DNA from: Humidesulfovibrio sp.
GTDB lineage: Bacteria > Desulfobacterota > Desulfovibrionia > Desulfovibrionales > Desulfovibrionaceae
Direction of reading: 5' to 3'
Length of the DNA: 64,000 nt
Assembly (NCBI GenBank): GCA_031292175.1
Contig: JARLHQ010000010.1
Span: forward strand, 1-64,000
This document shows, in pieces, positions 26,116 through 38,182 of this stretch (the stretch's first letter is position 1; the number at the start of each line of letters is the position of its first letter). The notes beneath the pieces are model-generated. The model searched no databases, was not told where the DNA came from, and saw only the letters and a program-made list of their open reading frames with translations. A program made the position numbers and the translations under genes.

Positions 26116-26643
26116 ATGTTCAGACGGATTTTTTGCGCCGCGCTGCTGTCCCTGTTGCTGTGCTCCAGCGCCCTGGCGGCTGACCTGAGCCCGGAAAATC
26201 GCCAGGAGGCCCTGCGCCTGATCGATGCCATGGGCGGCAAGGATATGATTCTGCAATACGTGCGGCGGAATATGAACGTGGTGAAGAAGTTCCGGCCGGA
26301 CATCACGGCGGACAAGATGCCTATGGTGGAGCGGGAGATTTCGGCCTGCGTGACCGAAAAGATCGTCGCCCCCGGCGGTCTGGCCGAGCAGCTGGCCCCC
26401 GTGTTCGCCAAGCACTTCACGCCGAAGGAAATGAGCGAGCTGGTGGCCTTCTACGAGTCGCCCCTGGGCAGGAAGGCCGTGGCCGTTATGCCTTCGGTCA
26501 TGCGTGATGCCAGGGACGTGGCGCAGCGCATGGCCATCGGCATGATCCCGGAACTGAACCGCCGCGTGACGGAAGCGCTGCAGCGCGACGCCCAGGCCCA
26601 GGCCACAGCGGGCGCCACCTCCGCGGAGCCTGCGGCGCAGTAA
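26116..26643 (+). CDS. Exported DUF2059 protein
   Basis: 175 residues with a signal peptide (FCAALLSLLLCSSALAA, cut near residue 22). The DUF2059 core is APVFAKHFTPKEMSELVAFYESPLGRKAV, preceded by helices and followed by an Ala-rich tail. DUF2059 proteins are small periplasmic helical proteins of unknown role. It lies 36 bases after its paralog and ends 26 bases from the convergent radC. Confidence 0.82.
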   Translation: MFRRIFCAALLSLLLCSSALAADLSPENRQEALRLIDAMGGKDMILQYVRRNMNVVKKFRPDITADKMPMVEREISACVTEKIVAPGGLAEQLAPVFAKHFTPKEMSELVAFYESPLGRKAVAVMPSVMRDARDVAQRMAIGMIPELNRRVTEALQRDAQAQATAGATSAEPAAQ

Positions 26644-26669
26644 CCCCTTTTGCCCTTGGCCGGCGGCTG

Positions 26670-27380
26670 CTAGAGCAGCCCGGCATCCTGGAAGCTGAAA
26701 TGCCCGGATTCGGCCACAATGAGGTGGTCGAGCACGCGCAGGCCCAGTTCCTTGGCGGAGTGGGCGATGCGCCGTGTGAGGTCGCGGTCCTGGATGGACG
26801 GCGAGGGGTCGCCGCCGGGATGGTTGTGGGCAAGAATGAGGCCCGAGGCCTGGTGCTTCAGGGCGAGGGTAAGCACCTCGCGCGGATACACTTGGGTTTC
26901 GTCCACCGTGCCCTTGCCCACGCGTTCCCAGGCCATGAGCCGGTTCTTGTTGTCCACCAGCGCCACCCAGAATTCCTCCACCAGCAAGTGGCCGATGCGC
27001 GCCCGGGCGGCCTCGGCCACCATCTCTGGCCCGGAGAACACCTGCCTCTCGCGCACCGGTGCTTCGACCAGCCGGGCGAAGACCTCGCCCAAAAGCGCCC
27101 AGTGCCCGGCCAGACTTTCGCCGAAGCCGCTGACCTCGGTCAGGGATTCGATCCGCGCCGTGAGCACGCCGCGCAAACTGCCGAAGCGCGTCACCAGCTC
27201 CTTGGCGAGAGGCTTGGTATCCCACCGGCGCAACACCTGGCCCAGAAGAAGTTCGAGAAGCTCGTAGTCCGCCAGGGCCTTGGGCTCGGCGAGGAGCTTC
27301 TCGCGCAGGCGCTGGCGGTGCCCCAGGTAGTGCGGGGACTCTGCGGCCTTGCCGGGCTTGGACTTCTTGACCGGGCTCAT
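26670..27380 (-). CDS. radC: RadC family JAB-domain protein
   Basis: 236 residues from the ATG at 27380, which overlaps the holA stop. The N-terminal UPF0758 helical region is HYLGHRQRLREKLL to LLELLLGQVL. The C-terminal JAB/MPN metalloprotease-like domain has GLILAHNHPGGDPSPSIQD, whose His-x-His...Asp is the zinc-binding JAMM motif. RadC was named for a repair phenotype that was later withdrawn; the true role is unclear. It is the last gene of the ribBA-to-radC operon. Confidence 0.93.
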   Translation of the reverse strand: MSPVKKSKPGKAAESPHYLGHRQRLREKLLAEPKALADYELLELLLGQVLRRWDTKPLAKELVTRFGSLRGVLTARIESLTEVSGFGESLAGHWALLGEVFARLVEAPVRERQVFSGPEMVAEAARARIGHLLVEEFWVALVDNKNRLMAWERVGKGTVDETQVYPREVLTLALKHQASGLILAHNHPGGDPSPSIQDRDLTRRIAHSAKELGLRVLDHLIVAESGHFSFQDAGLL

Positions 27381-28432
27381 GCTGGGCGTCCTGGCTGGGA
27401 CGGCTGCAGCAGGGTGGAAAGCTGGGCCACGTAAGACTCCAAAGTGTCGTCCGGGCGGCGCGCCCCGCTGATGACGCCCAGGTTGGCGTCGAGCGTCAGC
27501 TCGATGATCCGCGCGATGCCCGCGCGGCCCAGCTGTTTGGCCATGCGCGTCAGCGCGGGCTTGTCGCGCGGGTTCATGCGCACCTTGTGCTCCTCGCCTT
27601 CGCAAAGCATCCACATCTGCCGGGCCTGCCAGGCCACGTAGCCCAGCAGCTGGAAGAGAATCTTGTCGCCGCTCGGGCGCAGCTGGTCGTCCAGCACGCG
27701 GGCCCACACGCCGCGCACGGCCTCGGGATCGCTTTCCGGCCGGGCGGCCAAGCCCCGCATGAAGTCGAAGAAATCCATGTCGCCGTGCGGCGCGATGAGC
27801 TCCGCCATGTCCGCCGTGACGCGTTTGGCGTCTCCCGCGGCCAGCTCCAGCTTGTCCAGCTCCAAACCAGCGGCCAGGGCGTCGTGGGGGAGGGCGTCCA
27901 AAAGCGCGCGCTTGGCCTGGCTATCCAGATCGAGGGCCTTTTCCTTGGCCCAGGCGTCCAGGAACTTGGGCAGCGTCGCTTCCGTGAGGCCGGACGACTG
28001 CCAGACCCAGGCGCGCTCCTCCGCCGTTTGCCAAAGCTTGCGCTTTGGCAGGAACACGGGCACAGGCGGCTTGCCGTCTTTCCAGCGGCCCTCCAGGCAG
28101 AACACGGGCAATACCGTGGAGGCCTGCAGCCGCAGACCCTCGTCCAGGCGGTCCCAGACCTCGGCCTTGAGCATTTCCGCCCTGCGGAGCACGAGCACCG
28201 TGGGAGTGGAGAAGAGATTCTGCGTCGTGAGTTCCGGCCAGAACCCCTGGGGGAAGGGCTCATCGTCGCCCCAGAAGACCTTGCGCGCCACCGTGTCCAC
28301 GGGGCCCATGCCCGCCGCCAGCTTGGTCATCTGTCTGCGGAGCAGTTCGGCGTCCGGGCAGATGAGGAAGCGATGCCCCCAGCGGGTGCTGCGGCCTGGG
28401 GCTTGGGTGGGGCGGGCCGGGGGCGAAGCCAT
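27377..28432 (-). CDS. holA: DNA polymerase III delta subunit
   Basis: 351 residues. HolA opens the beta clamp during loading. The sequence is divergent, but the pattern fits: FLICPDAELLRRQM near the N-terminus, VFWGDDE and TPTVLVLRRAEML in the AAA+-like part, and a C-terminal helical collar (LLGYVAWQARQMWMLCEGEEHKVR). The long context lptE-holA is conserved in proteobacteria, which strengthens the call. It overlaps radC by four bases and follows lptE by nine. Confidence 0.82.
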   Translation of the reverse strand: MASPPARPTQAPGRSTRWGHRFLICPDAELLRRQMTKLAAGMGPVDTVARKVFWGDDEPFPQGFWPELTTQNLFSTPTVLVLRRAEMLKAEVWDRLDEGLRLQASTVLPVFCLEGRWKDGKPPVPVFLPKRKLWQTAEERAWVWQSSGLTEATLPKFLDAWAKEKALDLDSQAKRALLDALPHDALAAGLELDKLELAAGDAKRVTADMAELIAPHGDMDFFDFMRGLAARPESDPEAVRGVWARVLDDQLRPSGDKILFQLLGYVAWQARQMWMLCEGEEHKVRMNPRDKPALTRMAKQLGRAGIARIIELTLDANLGVISGARRPDDTLESYVAQLSTLLQPSQPGRPA

Positions 28433-28441
28433 GGCGGGCTC

Positions 28442-28963
28442 CTAATAGTTTTCGGTCATGAGGTCGGCCATGCGGCGTACCGTCAGGTCGGTGATCCGCT
28501 GATCCGCGCCGTCGGAGTCGCCGGGATAGTAAGACTCGGTCTGAGTCTGCTCCCCGGAGTCGTAGATGACGGCGCCGTCGCTGGCGCGGGTCACGCGGAA
28601 GCTCAGGGTGATGGCCGCCTGCAGCTTCACGGACTGGTCCTGCTGGCCGGCGATGGAGGTCGCCCGGCTGTATCTCTTGATGACGATGGTCAACAGGCTC
28701 GTGGCCTTGGACTTCTCCGTCCAGGTGACGAGCCGGCGTCTGTTGAATTCGTCGCGGATGAGCGAGCGCAGCCGGGGCTCAAGCCAGGCTTCGGTGGTGG
28801 GATTGTCCACACGCACCAGGGTCATGTGGCGCAGCTCCGGCGCCAGACGTGAGGCCGCGTCTTCGGCATCCGGGGAGCCCATGCCCGTGAAGGTGTAGCC
28901 GCAGCCGCAAAGGGCCAGGGCCAGGGCCGCCAACAGGGCCAGATTCAGAACGAGCCTGCGCAT
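28442..28963 (-). CDS. lptE: LPS-assembly lipoprotein LptE
   Basis: 173 residues. The signal peptide ends in the lipobox LALCGC, with lipidated Cys near residue 19. The mature start CGYTFTG and the sheet/helix pattern with LEPRLRSLIRDEFNRR are typical of LptE, which plugs the LptD barrel and helps insert lipopolysaccharide into the outer membrane. The position between leuS and holA is that of LptE in many proteobacteria. Confidence 0.88.
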   Translation of the reverse strand: MRRLVLNLALLAALALALCGCGYTFTGMGSPDAEDAASRLAPELRHMTLVRVDNPTTEAWLEPRLRSLIRDEFNRRRLVTWTEKSKATSLLTIVIKRYSRATSIAGQQDQSVKLQAAITLSFRVTRASDGAVIYDSGEQTQTESYYPGDSDGADQRITDLTVRRMADLMTENY

Positions 28964-28979
28964 AAGCCCCCTCCTGGCC

Positions 28980-31490
<2,511 letters not shown>

Positions 31491-31520
31491 CTCTCGTATG
31501 CCTCCCCTTGAAGCGTGCGG

Positions 31521-32054
31521 CTATTTGGCCGCGCCGGCCTTGGTCCCGGCCTTTGCTTCGGTGCCTTTTTCGTGCTTCTTGTCGATCTTCTTGTCCACAT
31601 CGCCGAAGCGGCCCTGGTCCACAGCCTTGGCCACGGCGTCCAGGATGCCGTTGACGAAGGCGCGCGAGTTCTCGTCGCCGAAGCCCTTGGCCAGCTCAAT
31701 GGCCTCATTGATGGCCACCTTCAGCGGGATGTCCTGGCGGTGGAGGATCTCGTAGAGCGACAGGCGCAGGATGGCCAGCTCCACCTTGCCAATGCGGCTG
31801 ATCTTCCAGTGGTCGGAATGCTTGCCGATGACCTTGTCGATGACGGCCATGTGTTCGCAGGCCCCCATGACCAGCTGGGAGGCGAAGGAGACAGCCTCCT
31901 CGGACTCGCAGTCCTCCACGGCGGGGTTGCGGGCGAAGGCGCGCCGCAGCGCGGCCTGTTCGTCCTGCGGGTCGAAGCCCAGGCCAAAAATGACCTGGAA
32001 GGCCAGGGTGCGTCCCTGGCGGCGCGAGCCTTTACTCTTGTCCGTTACTGTCAC
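31521..32054 (-). CDS. nusB: Transcription antitermination factor NusB
   Basis: 177 residues from a GTG at 32054 with an ideal CAGGAG site. The frame extends upstream, but the homology begins after KSKGSRRQGRTLAFQ. The NusB helical core is SRIGKVELAILRLSLYEIL and KVAINEAIELAKGFGDENSRAFVNGILD. The C-terminus has an extra Lys/Ala-rich tail. It binds boxA RNA with NusE for antitermination of rRNA. In the gap to ribH two small GC hairpins (32070-32084 and 32097-32112) are seen, without a T-tract. Confidence 0.94.
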   Translation of the reverse strand: MTVTDKSKGSRRQGRTLAFQVIFGLGFDPQDEQAALRRAFARNPAVEDCESEEAVSFASQLVMGACEHMAVIDKVIGKHSDHWKISRIGKVELAILRLSLYEILHRQDIPLKVAINEAIELAKGFGDENSRAFVNGILDAVAKAVDQGRFGDVDKKIDKKHEKGTEAKAGTKAGAAK

Positions 32055-32121
32055 CGGGTGCTCCTGCCGGGGGCCTTTGCGGCCCGCCGGAAATGCGCCC
32101 GCTTGCGCGGGCGGAATGCTA

Positions 32122-32592
32122 TTAGATTTGCGAGGCGACGCGGGCGGTCTCAAGCATGGCCATGGCGGCGTCCACGCCCTTGTTGCCCGCCTTGGAGCCG
32201 GCGCGTTCGATGGCCTGCTCCAGGTTGTCCGTGGTGAGCACGCCGAAGCCCAGCGGAATGCCGAACTCCAGGCTGACCTGGGCCAGGCCCTTGGCGCACT
32301 CGTTGGCCACGAAGTCGAAGTGCGGGGTGGCGCCGCGGATCACCGCGCCCACGCAGACGATGCCGTCAAACTTGCCGGTGGCGGCCAGTTTCTTGGCGAT
32401 GAGCGGCATCTCAAACGCGCCGGGGATCTTCACCAGGGTCATGTCCTCGCGGCTGGCGCCATGGCGGGCAAGGGCGTCCACCGCGCCGCCGATGAGCTTG
32501 TCCACGATGAAGTCATTGAAACGGCTGGCGATGATGGCCACCTTGAGGCCTTTGGCGTCGAGCTGTCCCTCGATGGTCTTGATGTGGTGCAT
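32122..32592 (-). CDS. ribH: 6,7-dimethyl-8-ribityllumazine synthase
   Basis: 156 residues, GGAGGAG site. It condenses 5-amino-6-ribitylaminouracil with 3,4-dihydroxybutanone phosphate in riboflavin synthesis. Motifs are [56 protein letters not shown] and [18 protein letters not shown]. The catalytic His is in the TPHFDFV segment. It follows ribBA by 47 bases. Confidence 0.97.
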   Translation of the reverse strand: MHHIKTIEGQLDAKGLKVAIIASRFNDFIVDKLIGGAVDALARHGASREDMTLVKIPGAFEMPLIAKKLAATGKFDGIVCVGAVIRGATPHFDFVANECAKGLAQVSLEFGIPLGFGVLTTDNLEQAIERAGSKAGNKGVDAAMAMLETARVASQI

Positions 32593-32639
32593 GTTTGTCT
32601 CCTCCGTGCGGAAGGTAGGGTGCGGATATGGGGTGGCCG

Positions 32640-33857
<1,218 letters not shown>

Positions 33858-34261
33858 GGATGAACCTCTCTCTTGGCGGCGCGGCGTGGGCCTGCAGCCT
33901 GCCGGGCCGGATTCTCAAACAACGGAATCTGATCGTCTACCTCAAAACAGCACGCCTGTGAAGAGTGAAAATATGTGTGTTAAATCGCTTAACTATATAT
34001 GCATATGGCCGCTGGCGATCGCGGCGCGTCCCCGGGTGCCGGGCTTTTTCGTGGGGCCTGCGGCCAATTCGTGCCTAGCCACTTTACGCTACGCGTGGAG
34101 TATGGGACATGGGCGGCAGGGATCGTTTCAGGGTGGCGGGCGCGGGGCGCGCCGCCGGAGGCATTGGGTCGGCCCTCTTCTCCTTTTCGCCCTCCGGGAC
34201 TTGCGCCAGCTCGCGCATGGCGCGGTGTCGCGTTGTCCAACCACAAACAGGGGGAAGGGAC
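33858..34261. other. Divergent intergenic region, ribBA / lipoprotein
   Basis: 404 bases. An AT-rich core (33925-34010) probably holds the divergent promoters and contains the dyad GTTAA-N5-TTAAC at 33979-33993. A small stem CCCGG/CCGGG followed by CTTTTT (34031-34049) could be a weak terminator or leader hairpin. No supported gene and no riboswitch consensus is seen. Confidence 0.45.
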
Positions 34262-34735
34262 ATGAAAAGATTTGCGGTGTCGTGCTGTGTTGTCGCCGCC
34301 ATTATGCTGTCGGGCTGTGCCCGGTTGGATTTCGGAAAGGACAAGGGGCTCACATATTATGAGGCCAAGCCGTATCTGCTTGTCTCCGTGTCCAAGGGCT
34401 GCGTTCCCACGGCGTCGGTCCTGATGCTGCCCGCCGAGAAGAAGCAGGTGCGCTTCGTGTCTGGCCTCGGCGGCGCAGATCTTACCGTGGCCCTGAACAA
34501 CGGCATGATCACGAATGTCGGCCAGAAGACCGACACCGTGGCCCCAGCGGCCCTGACGAGCCTTGTGGGGCTGGCGACAGCCTTGCCCCCGCTGCTGAAG
34601 TCGGCGCGCGAGGGTGAGGAGAAACCGGCCGCGGTGGCCTGTCCGCAAGCGGTTTTGTATCCCATCGAGGACGGCGTGCCGGACTGGAGCAAGCCGAATG
34701 GCATCCCTTTGCTGAAGAATCCGACGCGGCAATAG
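34262..34735 (+). CDS. Hypothetical lipoprotein
   Basis: 157 residues with a GGGAAGGGA ribosome site. The signal peptide ends in the lipobox IMLSGC, lipidated Cys near residue 20. The mature protein contains [13 protein letters not shown] and two further Cys ([15 protein letters not shown]), plus a short hydrophobic stretch. YYxxKPYLxV-type sequences occur in small bacterial lipoproteins of unknown role. No confident family can be named. It appears monocistronic, with a terminator downstream. Confidence 0.75.
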   Translation: MKRFAVSCCVVAAIMLSGCARLDFGKDKGLTYYEAKPYLLVSVSKGCVPTASVLMLPAEKKQVRFVSGLGGADLTVALNNGMITNVGQKTDTVAPAALTSLVGLATALPPLLKSAREGEEKPAAVACPQAVLYPIEDGVPDWSKPNGIPLLKNPTRQ

Positions 34736-34766
34736 TCCGCATCCGTTTGAGGGCCCGGACTCGTCT

Positions 34767-34795
34767 GGCCGCTCCGCCTCCGGGGGCGGCCTTTT
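34767..34795 (+). terminator. Rho-independent terminator after the lipoprotein gene
   Basis: GGCCGC (34767-34772) pairs with GCGGCC (34786-34791), with an inner CCGCC/GGCGG option, followed by TTTT. Confidence 0.7.
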
Positions 34796-34940
34796 GCCAT
34801 GTCCTTGTCCCGGTCCCGCGCCGGGGGAATAACGCCCTGTTTTTCCGCCTCGGCGTCGCATGGGGCCTTTAAGGCCGCGCCGGATTCTGATAGCAAGGCG
34901 GCGCAGGCCCGACACTCCTTACCCCTTCGCGAGGTTCGCC

Positions 34941-35486
34941 ATGTCCGACGTGTTGCTGCTCATCGACATCCAGAAAGACTACTTCCCCGGCGGGCGCATG
35001 GAGCTTGTGGGCGCGGAGGAGGCTGGACGCGTCGCGGGCGCCGTGCTGGGCCGCTTCCGCGCGGCGCGGCTCCCGGTGGTGCACATCCGCCACGAGAACG
35101 TGCGCCCCGGCTCCACGTTCTTCCTGCCCGGCACGGCGGGCGCGGAGATCCACCCTTGCGTGGCCCCGCAGTCCGGCGAGGCGGTCCTCCTGAAACATTT
35201 TCCGAACTCCTTCCGAGAGACGGCGCTGCTTGAGACCCTGCGCGCGTTTCCCGCCACGCGGCTCGTCGTCTGCGGCATGATGACGCACATGTGCGTGGAC
35301 ACCACCGTGCGCGCGGCCTTTGACCTGGGTTTCGACTGCCGCTTGTTGGCGGACGCCTGCGCCACCCGCGATCTGGCCTTCGCGGGCCGCACGGCCGCAG
35401 CCGCCGATGTCCAGACCGCCTATCTCGCCGCCTTGGGCGCGGTGTTCGCCAAGGTCGCCGACGCGGCGGAGCTTGAGTTGGCCTGA
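34941..35486 (+). CDS. Isochorismatase-fold cysteine hydrolase, tandem copy 1
   Basis: 181 residues, GAGG site. LLLIDIQKDYFPGGRMEL holds the catalytic Asp, LLKHFPNSF the Lys, and VCGMMTHMCVDTTVRAAFDLG the nucleophilic Cys. DIQKDYFPGG with HIRHENVRPGSTFFLPGT resembles proteins annotated as nicotinamidase-related or YcaC-type amidohydrolases. The substrate is unknown. It is a close paralog of the gene at 35832, and the similarity includes the ribosome-site region, so the duplication is fairly recent. Confidence 0.87.
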   Translation: MSDVLLLIDIQKDYFPGGRMELVGAEEAGRVAGAVLGRFRAARLPVVHIRHENVRPGSTFFLPGTAGAEIHPCVAPQSGEAVLLKHFPNSFRETALLETLRAFPATRLVVCGMMTHMCVDTTVRAAFDLGFDCRLLADACATRDLAFAGRTAAAADVQTAYLAALGAVFAKVADAAELELA

Positions 35487-35831
35487 TTGCGCCCCGGCCT
35501 TTGGCCGCGTGGCTTTGCATAACGCACGGCCGCGCCGCCGCGCCGTCGTTCTGTCGCTTGGGCGTTCGGGTGCTTGAACGCTTGGACGAAATGTTTGGAA
35601 AAAGTTTTGCGCCAGGTTCGCGGTCTTTCGTCCTTGTGCGATTGGATTTCGAAATCGTTTCGCGTTCGGATTGACTGTTTTTGTTTGATCTCTTCACTCA
35701 GGAGAGCCCAGCGGTGGGGGCGTTTGCCTCCGGAAATCGACCAACTTCCGCACATTGGCCTGCCCGAAGAATGCTGGTAGGGACCCCCCCCGAAGTTGGT
35801 CAGACATCCTAAACCGTTCGCGAGGCACACC
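35487..35831. other. Gap between the tandem isochorismatase genes
   Basis: 345 bases, less GC-rich in 35600-35700. It contains a perfect 10-base inverted repeat, listed separately, and a TTGACT -35-like hexamer (near 35672) without a convincing -10. No supported ORF. Confidence 0.5.
35740..35801. repeat. Inverted repeat GACCAACTTC / GAAGTTGGTC
   Basis: The arms at 35740-35749 and 35792-35801 match perfectly across a 42-base loop, and the right arm ends 30 bases before the second isochorismatase gene. No T-tract follows, so an operator or a remnant of the duplication is more likely than a terminator. Confidence 0.6.
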
Positions 35832-36437
35832 ATGAGTGAAGCGCTGATCCTCATCGATATCCAGAAGGACTATTTCCCCGGCGGGCGCATGGAGCTCGTC
35901 GGCGCGGAGGAGGCCGCCCGGAAGGCCGCGTTCGCGCTGGGCCGCTTCCGCGCGGCGAAGCTTCCGGTGGTGCACATCCGCCACGAGAGCGCGCGTCCCG
36001 AGGCCACGTTCTTTCTGCCCGGCACGGCGGGCGCGGAGATCCATCCCCTGGTGGCTCCGCTGCCCGGCGAGGTCGTCATCAGCAAGCACGACCACAACTC
36101 CTTCCGCCACACGGGGCTGATGGCGGTCCTGCAGCGTTGCGCCGCCACACGGTTGACCATGTGTGGCATGATGACGCATATGTGCGTGGACACCGGCGTG
36201 CGCGCGGCCTTCGATCTGGGCTTCGACTGCCGCCTTGTGGCCGACGCCTGCGCCACCCGCGACCTTGAGCACGACGGGCGCAAGGTGCCCGCCGCCGACG
36301 TGCAGGCCGCATATCTGGCCGCACTGGGCGAGGTGTTCGCCAAGATCGTCCTCGCCACGGAGCTCGATTTTCCCAGAACCAGGAGGTTCCATTCATGCGT
36401 TTCAAGTCCCTTCTTGCCGGCCTCGCTCTCGCACTGA
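35832..36437 (+). CDS. Isochorismatase-fold cysteine hydrolase, tandem copy 2
   Basis: 201 residues. The catalytic Asp (LILIDIQKDYF), Lys (VISKHDHNSF) and Cys (MCGMMTHMCVDTGVRAA) are intact. Roughly three quarters of positions match copy 1. Copy 1 ends at AELELA, but here the frame runs on for about 22 residues (beginning FPRTRRFHSC), overlapping the start of the next lipoprotein gene by 43 bases. The extension is of odd composition and looks like loss of the ancestral stop. The substrate is unknown. Confidence 0.85.
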   Translation: MSEALILIDIQKDYFPGGRMELVGAEEAARKAAFALGRFRAAKLPVVHIRHESARPEATFFLPGTAGAEIHPLVAPLPGEVVISKHDHNSFRHTGLMAVLQRCAATRLTMCGMMTHMCVDTGVRAAFDLGFDCRLVADACATRDLEHDGRKVPAADVQAAYLAALGEVFAKIVLATELDFPRTRRFHSCVSSPFLPASLSH

Positions 36438-36640
36438 CCGCCCTGGGGCCGCTTTACGGCTGCATGCCGTCCAAGGACTGGATGCATCCGCGCATCGCCG
36501 ACCCGCGCAAGGAGGACAAGCAGTTCGTCGAGGACACCCAGTTCTGTGAGGACAAGATCGGTCCGCAGAAGGACGAGGCGGCGCACAAGGCCGCCCTGGA
36601 CGACTGCTACCGCCGCCTGGGCTGGCAGAGGAAGGACTAG
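36395..36640 (+). CDS. Small lipoprotein (81 aa)
   Basis: An AGGAGG site lies inside the preceding gene. The signal peptide ends in the lipobox GPLYGC (Cys near residue 23). The mature part is short, charged and has two more Cys (DTQFCEDKIG, LDDCYRRLG), which could form a disulfide. No family is recognised. It sits four bases before the SDR-DUF2867 gene. Confidence 0.75.
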   Translation: MRFKSLLAGLALALTALGPLYGCMPSKDWMHPRIADPRKEDKQFVEDTQFCEDKIGPQKDEAAHKAALDDCYRRLGWQRKD

Positions 36641-36643
36641 CCG

Positions 36644-38182
36644 TTGCGGGGGGGCGCGGTCTTTGTCGCCGGGGCCACCGGCTATGTGGGCGGCAGGCTC
36701 GTGCCGCTCCTGCTCTCGCGCGGGTACGCCGTGCGCGCCGGGGTGCGCAGCCCGCGCAAGCTCGCCGCGCGGCCCTGGAGCAGCCATCCCTCCTTGACCG
36801 CGCTGCCCGCCGACGTGGCCGACAAGGCGAGCCTTGTGGCGGCCATGCGCGGCTGCGCCGCGGCCTATTATCTGGTGCACTCCATGGGCGCGGGCGGAGA
36901 CTTCGCCCAGGCCGACCGCGCGGCCGCGCGCAACATGGCCGAGGCCGCGGCTGAGGCCGGGGTTTCGCGCATCATCTACCTGAGCGGCCTGGGCGATGAC
37001 GCGCCGGGGCTCTCGGAGCACCTGCGCTCGCGCTCGGAGGTGGGGCGCATTCTTTCCGAAGGGCCGGTGCCCGCCACCGTGCTGCGCGCCGCCGTGATCC
37101 TGGGCTCGGGCAGCGCCAGCTTTGAGATCATCCGCAACCTGGTGGAGCGCCTGCCGCTCATGATCACCCCGCGCTGGGTGCGCACGCGCTGCCAACCCAT
37201 CGCCGTGTCAAACGTGCTGGGCTACCTGGTGGGCTGCCTGGAGAATCCGGCCACCTCCGGGCTCACTCTGGACATCGGCGGGCCGGACGTCCTCACCTAC
37301 GCCGAACTTTTCCGCACCTACGCGCGGGCCGCGCATATCCGCGCGCCGCTCATCATCCCCGTGCCGTTCCTGACGACGGCCTTGAGCGCCTCCTGGGTGA
37401 ACCTCATCACCCCGGTGCCCGCGCATCTCATCCAGCCGCTCATCGAGGGGCTGAAGAACGAGGTGGTCTGCCACGACAAACGCATTCTGGATCTGGTGCC
37501 CCAGCAACTGCTCTCCTGCCGGGACGCCATCGCTCAGGCGCTTTCCGAGGTCAGCCAGGGGCCCGCGCCCAGCTGCTGCTTCGACGCGGGCCAGGCTTGC
37601 GCGCCTTCCTTCCTGGCCGAACGCGCAGGCTGTCCGGCGGAATGGACCAAGGCGGGCGACGCACCCTTCGCGGGGGGCGCGCTCTTCACCGCCGACTACG
37701 CCGTGACCCTGGACGCGGCCCCGGCCCAGGTCTGGGAGGCGGTCACACGCATCGGCGGGGACACTGGCTGGTATGCGGGCGACCTCCTCTGGCGCGTGCG
37801 CGGTCTGGTCGACAAGCTCGTTGGCGGACCGGGGCACATGCGCGGCCGCCGCGACCCCGTGCGCCTGGGCCCGGGCGATGCCCTGGACTTCTGGCGCGTG
37901 CTCGACGCGGCGCCGGAGCAACGGCTGCTGCTCCTGGCCGAGATGAAGGTGCCGGGTGCGGCCACCCTTGAGCTGCGCCTGGAGCCGGCGGACCAGGGCA
38001 CGCGGCTTTCGCTGCTCACCAGTTTTCATCCGCGCGGCTTGCTGGGCCTTGTCTACTGGTGGAGCATGTATCCGGCGCACGGCCTGCTGTTTCCGGCCAT
38101 GTTGCGGAATGTTGCCCGGGCCGCGCACGCGCGCGTCACGGTCGGCCCGGTGAAGCTCGCGCCCAAGGCGGCCCGCCCGTGA
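36644..38182 (+). CDS. NAD(P)-binding SDR-type protein with C-terminal DUF2867
   Basis: 512 residues from a TTG with AGGAAGGA upstream. The N-terminal Rossmann domain (1-300) has GATGYVGGRLVPLLL, a LVHSMG segment and IIYLSGLG, resembling atypical NAD-dependent epimerase/NmrA-like reductases. The C-terminal domain (about 350-500) is DUF2867-like, with DAAPAQVWEAVTRIGG and GWYAGDLLWRVRGLVDKLVGG, and has the feel of a START/SRPBCC lipid-binding fold. The substrate is unknown. It overlaps cbiD by a GTGA junction, so it may be co-expressed with cobalamin genes. Confidence 0.85.
   Translation: MRGGAVFVAGATGYVGGRLVPLLLSRGYAVRAGVRSPRKLAARPWSSHPSLTALPADVADKASLVAAMRGCAAAYYLVHSMGAGGDFAQADRAAARNMAEAAAEAGVSRIIYLSGLGDDAPGLSEHLRSRSEVGRILSEGPVPATVLRAAVILGSGSASFEIIRNLVERLPLMITPRWVRTRCQPIAVSNVLGYLVGCLENPATSGLTLDIGGPDVLTYAELFRTYARAAHIRAPLIIPVPFLTTALSASWVNLITPVPAHLIQPLIEGLKNEVVCHDKRILDLVPQQLLSCRDAIAQALSEVSQGPAPSCCFDAGQACAPSFLAERAGCPAEWTKAGDAPFAGGALFTADYAVTLDAAPAQVWEAVTRIGGDTGWYAGDLLWRVRGLVDKLVGGPGHMRGRRDPVRLGPGDALDFWRVLDAAPEQRLLLLAEMKVPGAATLELRLEPADQGTRLSLLTSFHPRGLLGLVYWWSMYPAHGLLFPAMLRNVARAAHARVTVGPVKLAPKAARP

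Noticed and set aside
33858-34261. Possible FMN riboswitch upstream of ribBA
   Set aside because: No RFN-element consensus segments are found on the minus strand, and the region is AT-rich.
34262-38182. Possible genomic island between ribBA and cbiD
   Set aside because: No integrase, transposase, tRNA or flanking repeats, and base composition matches the rest.
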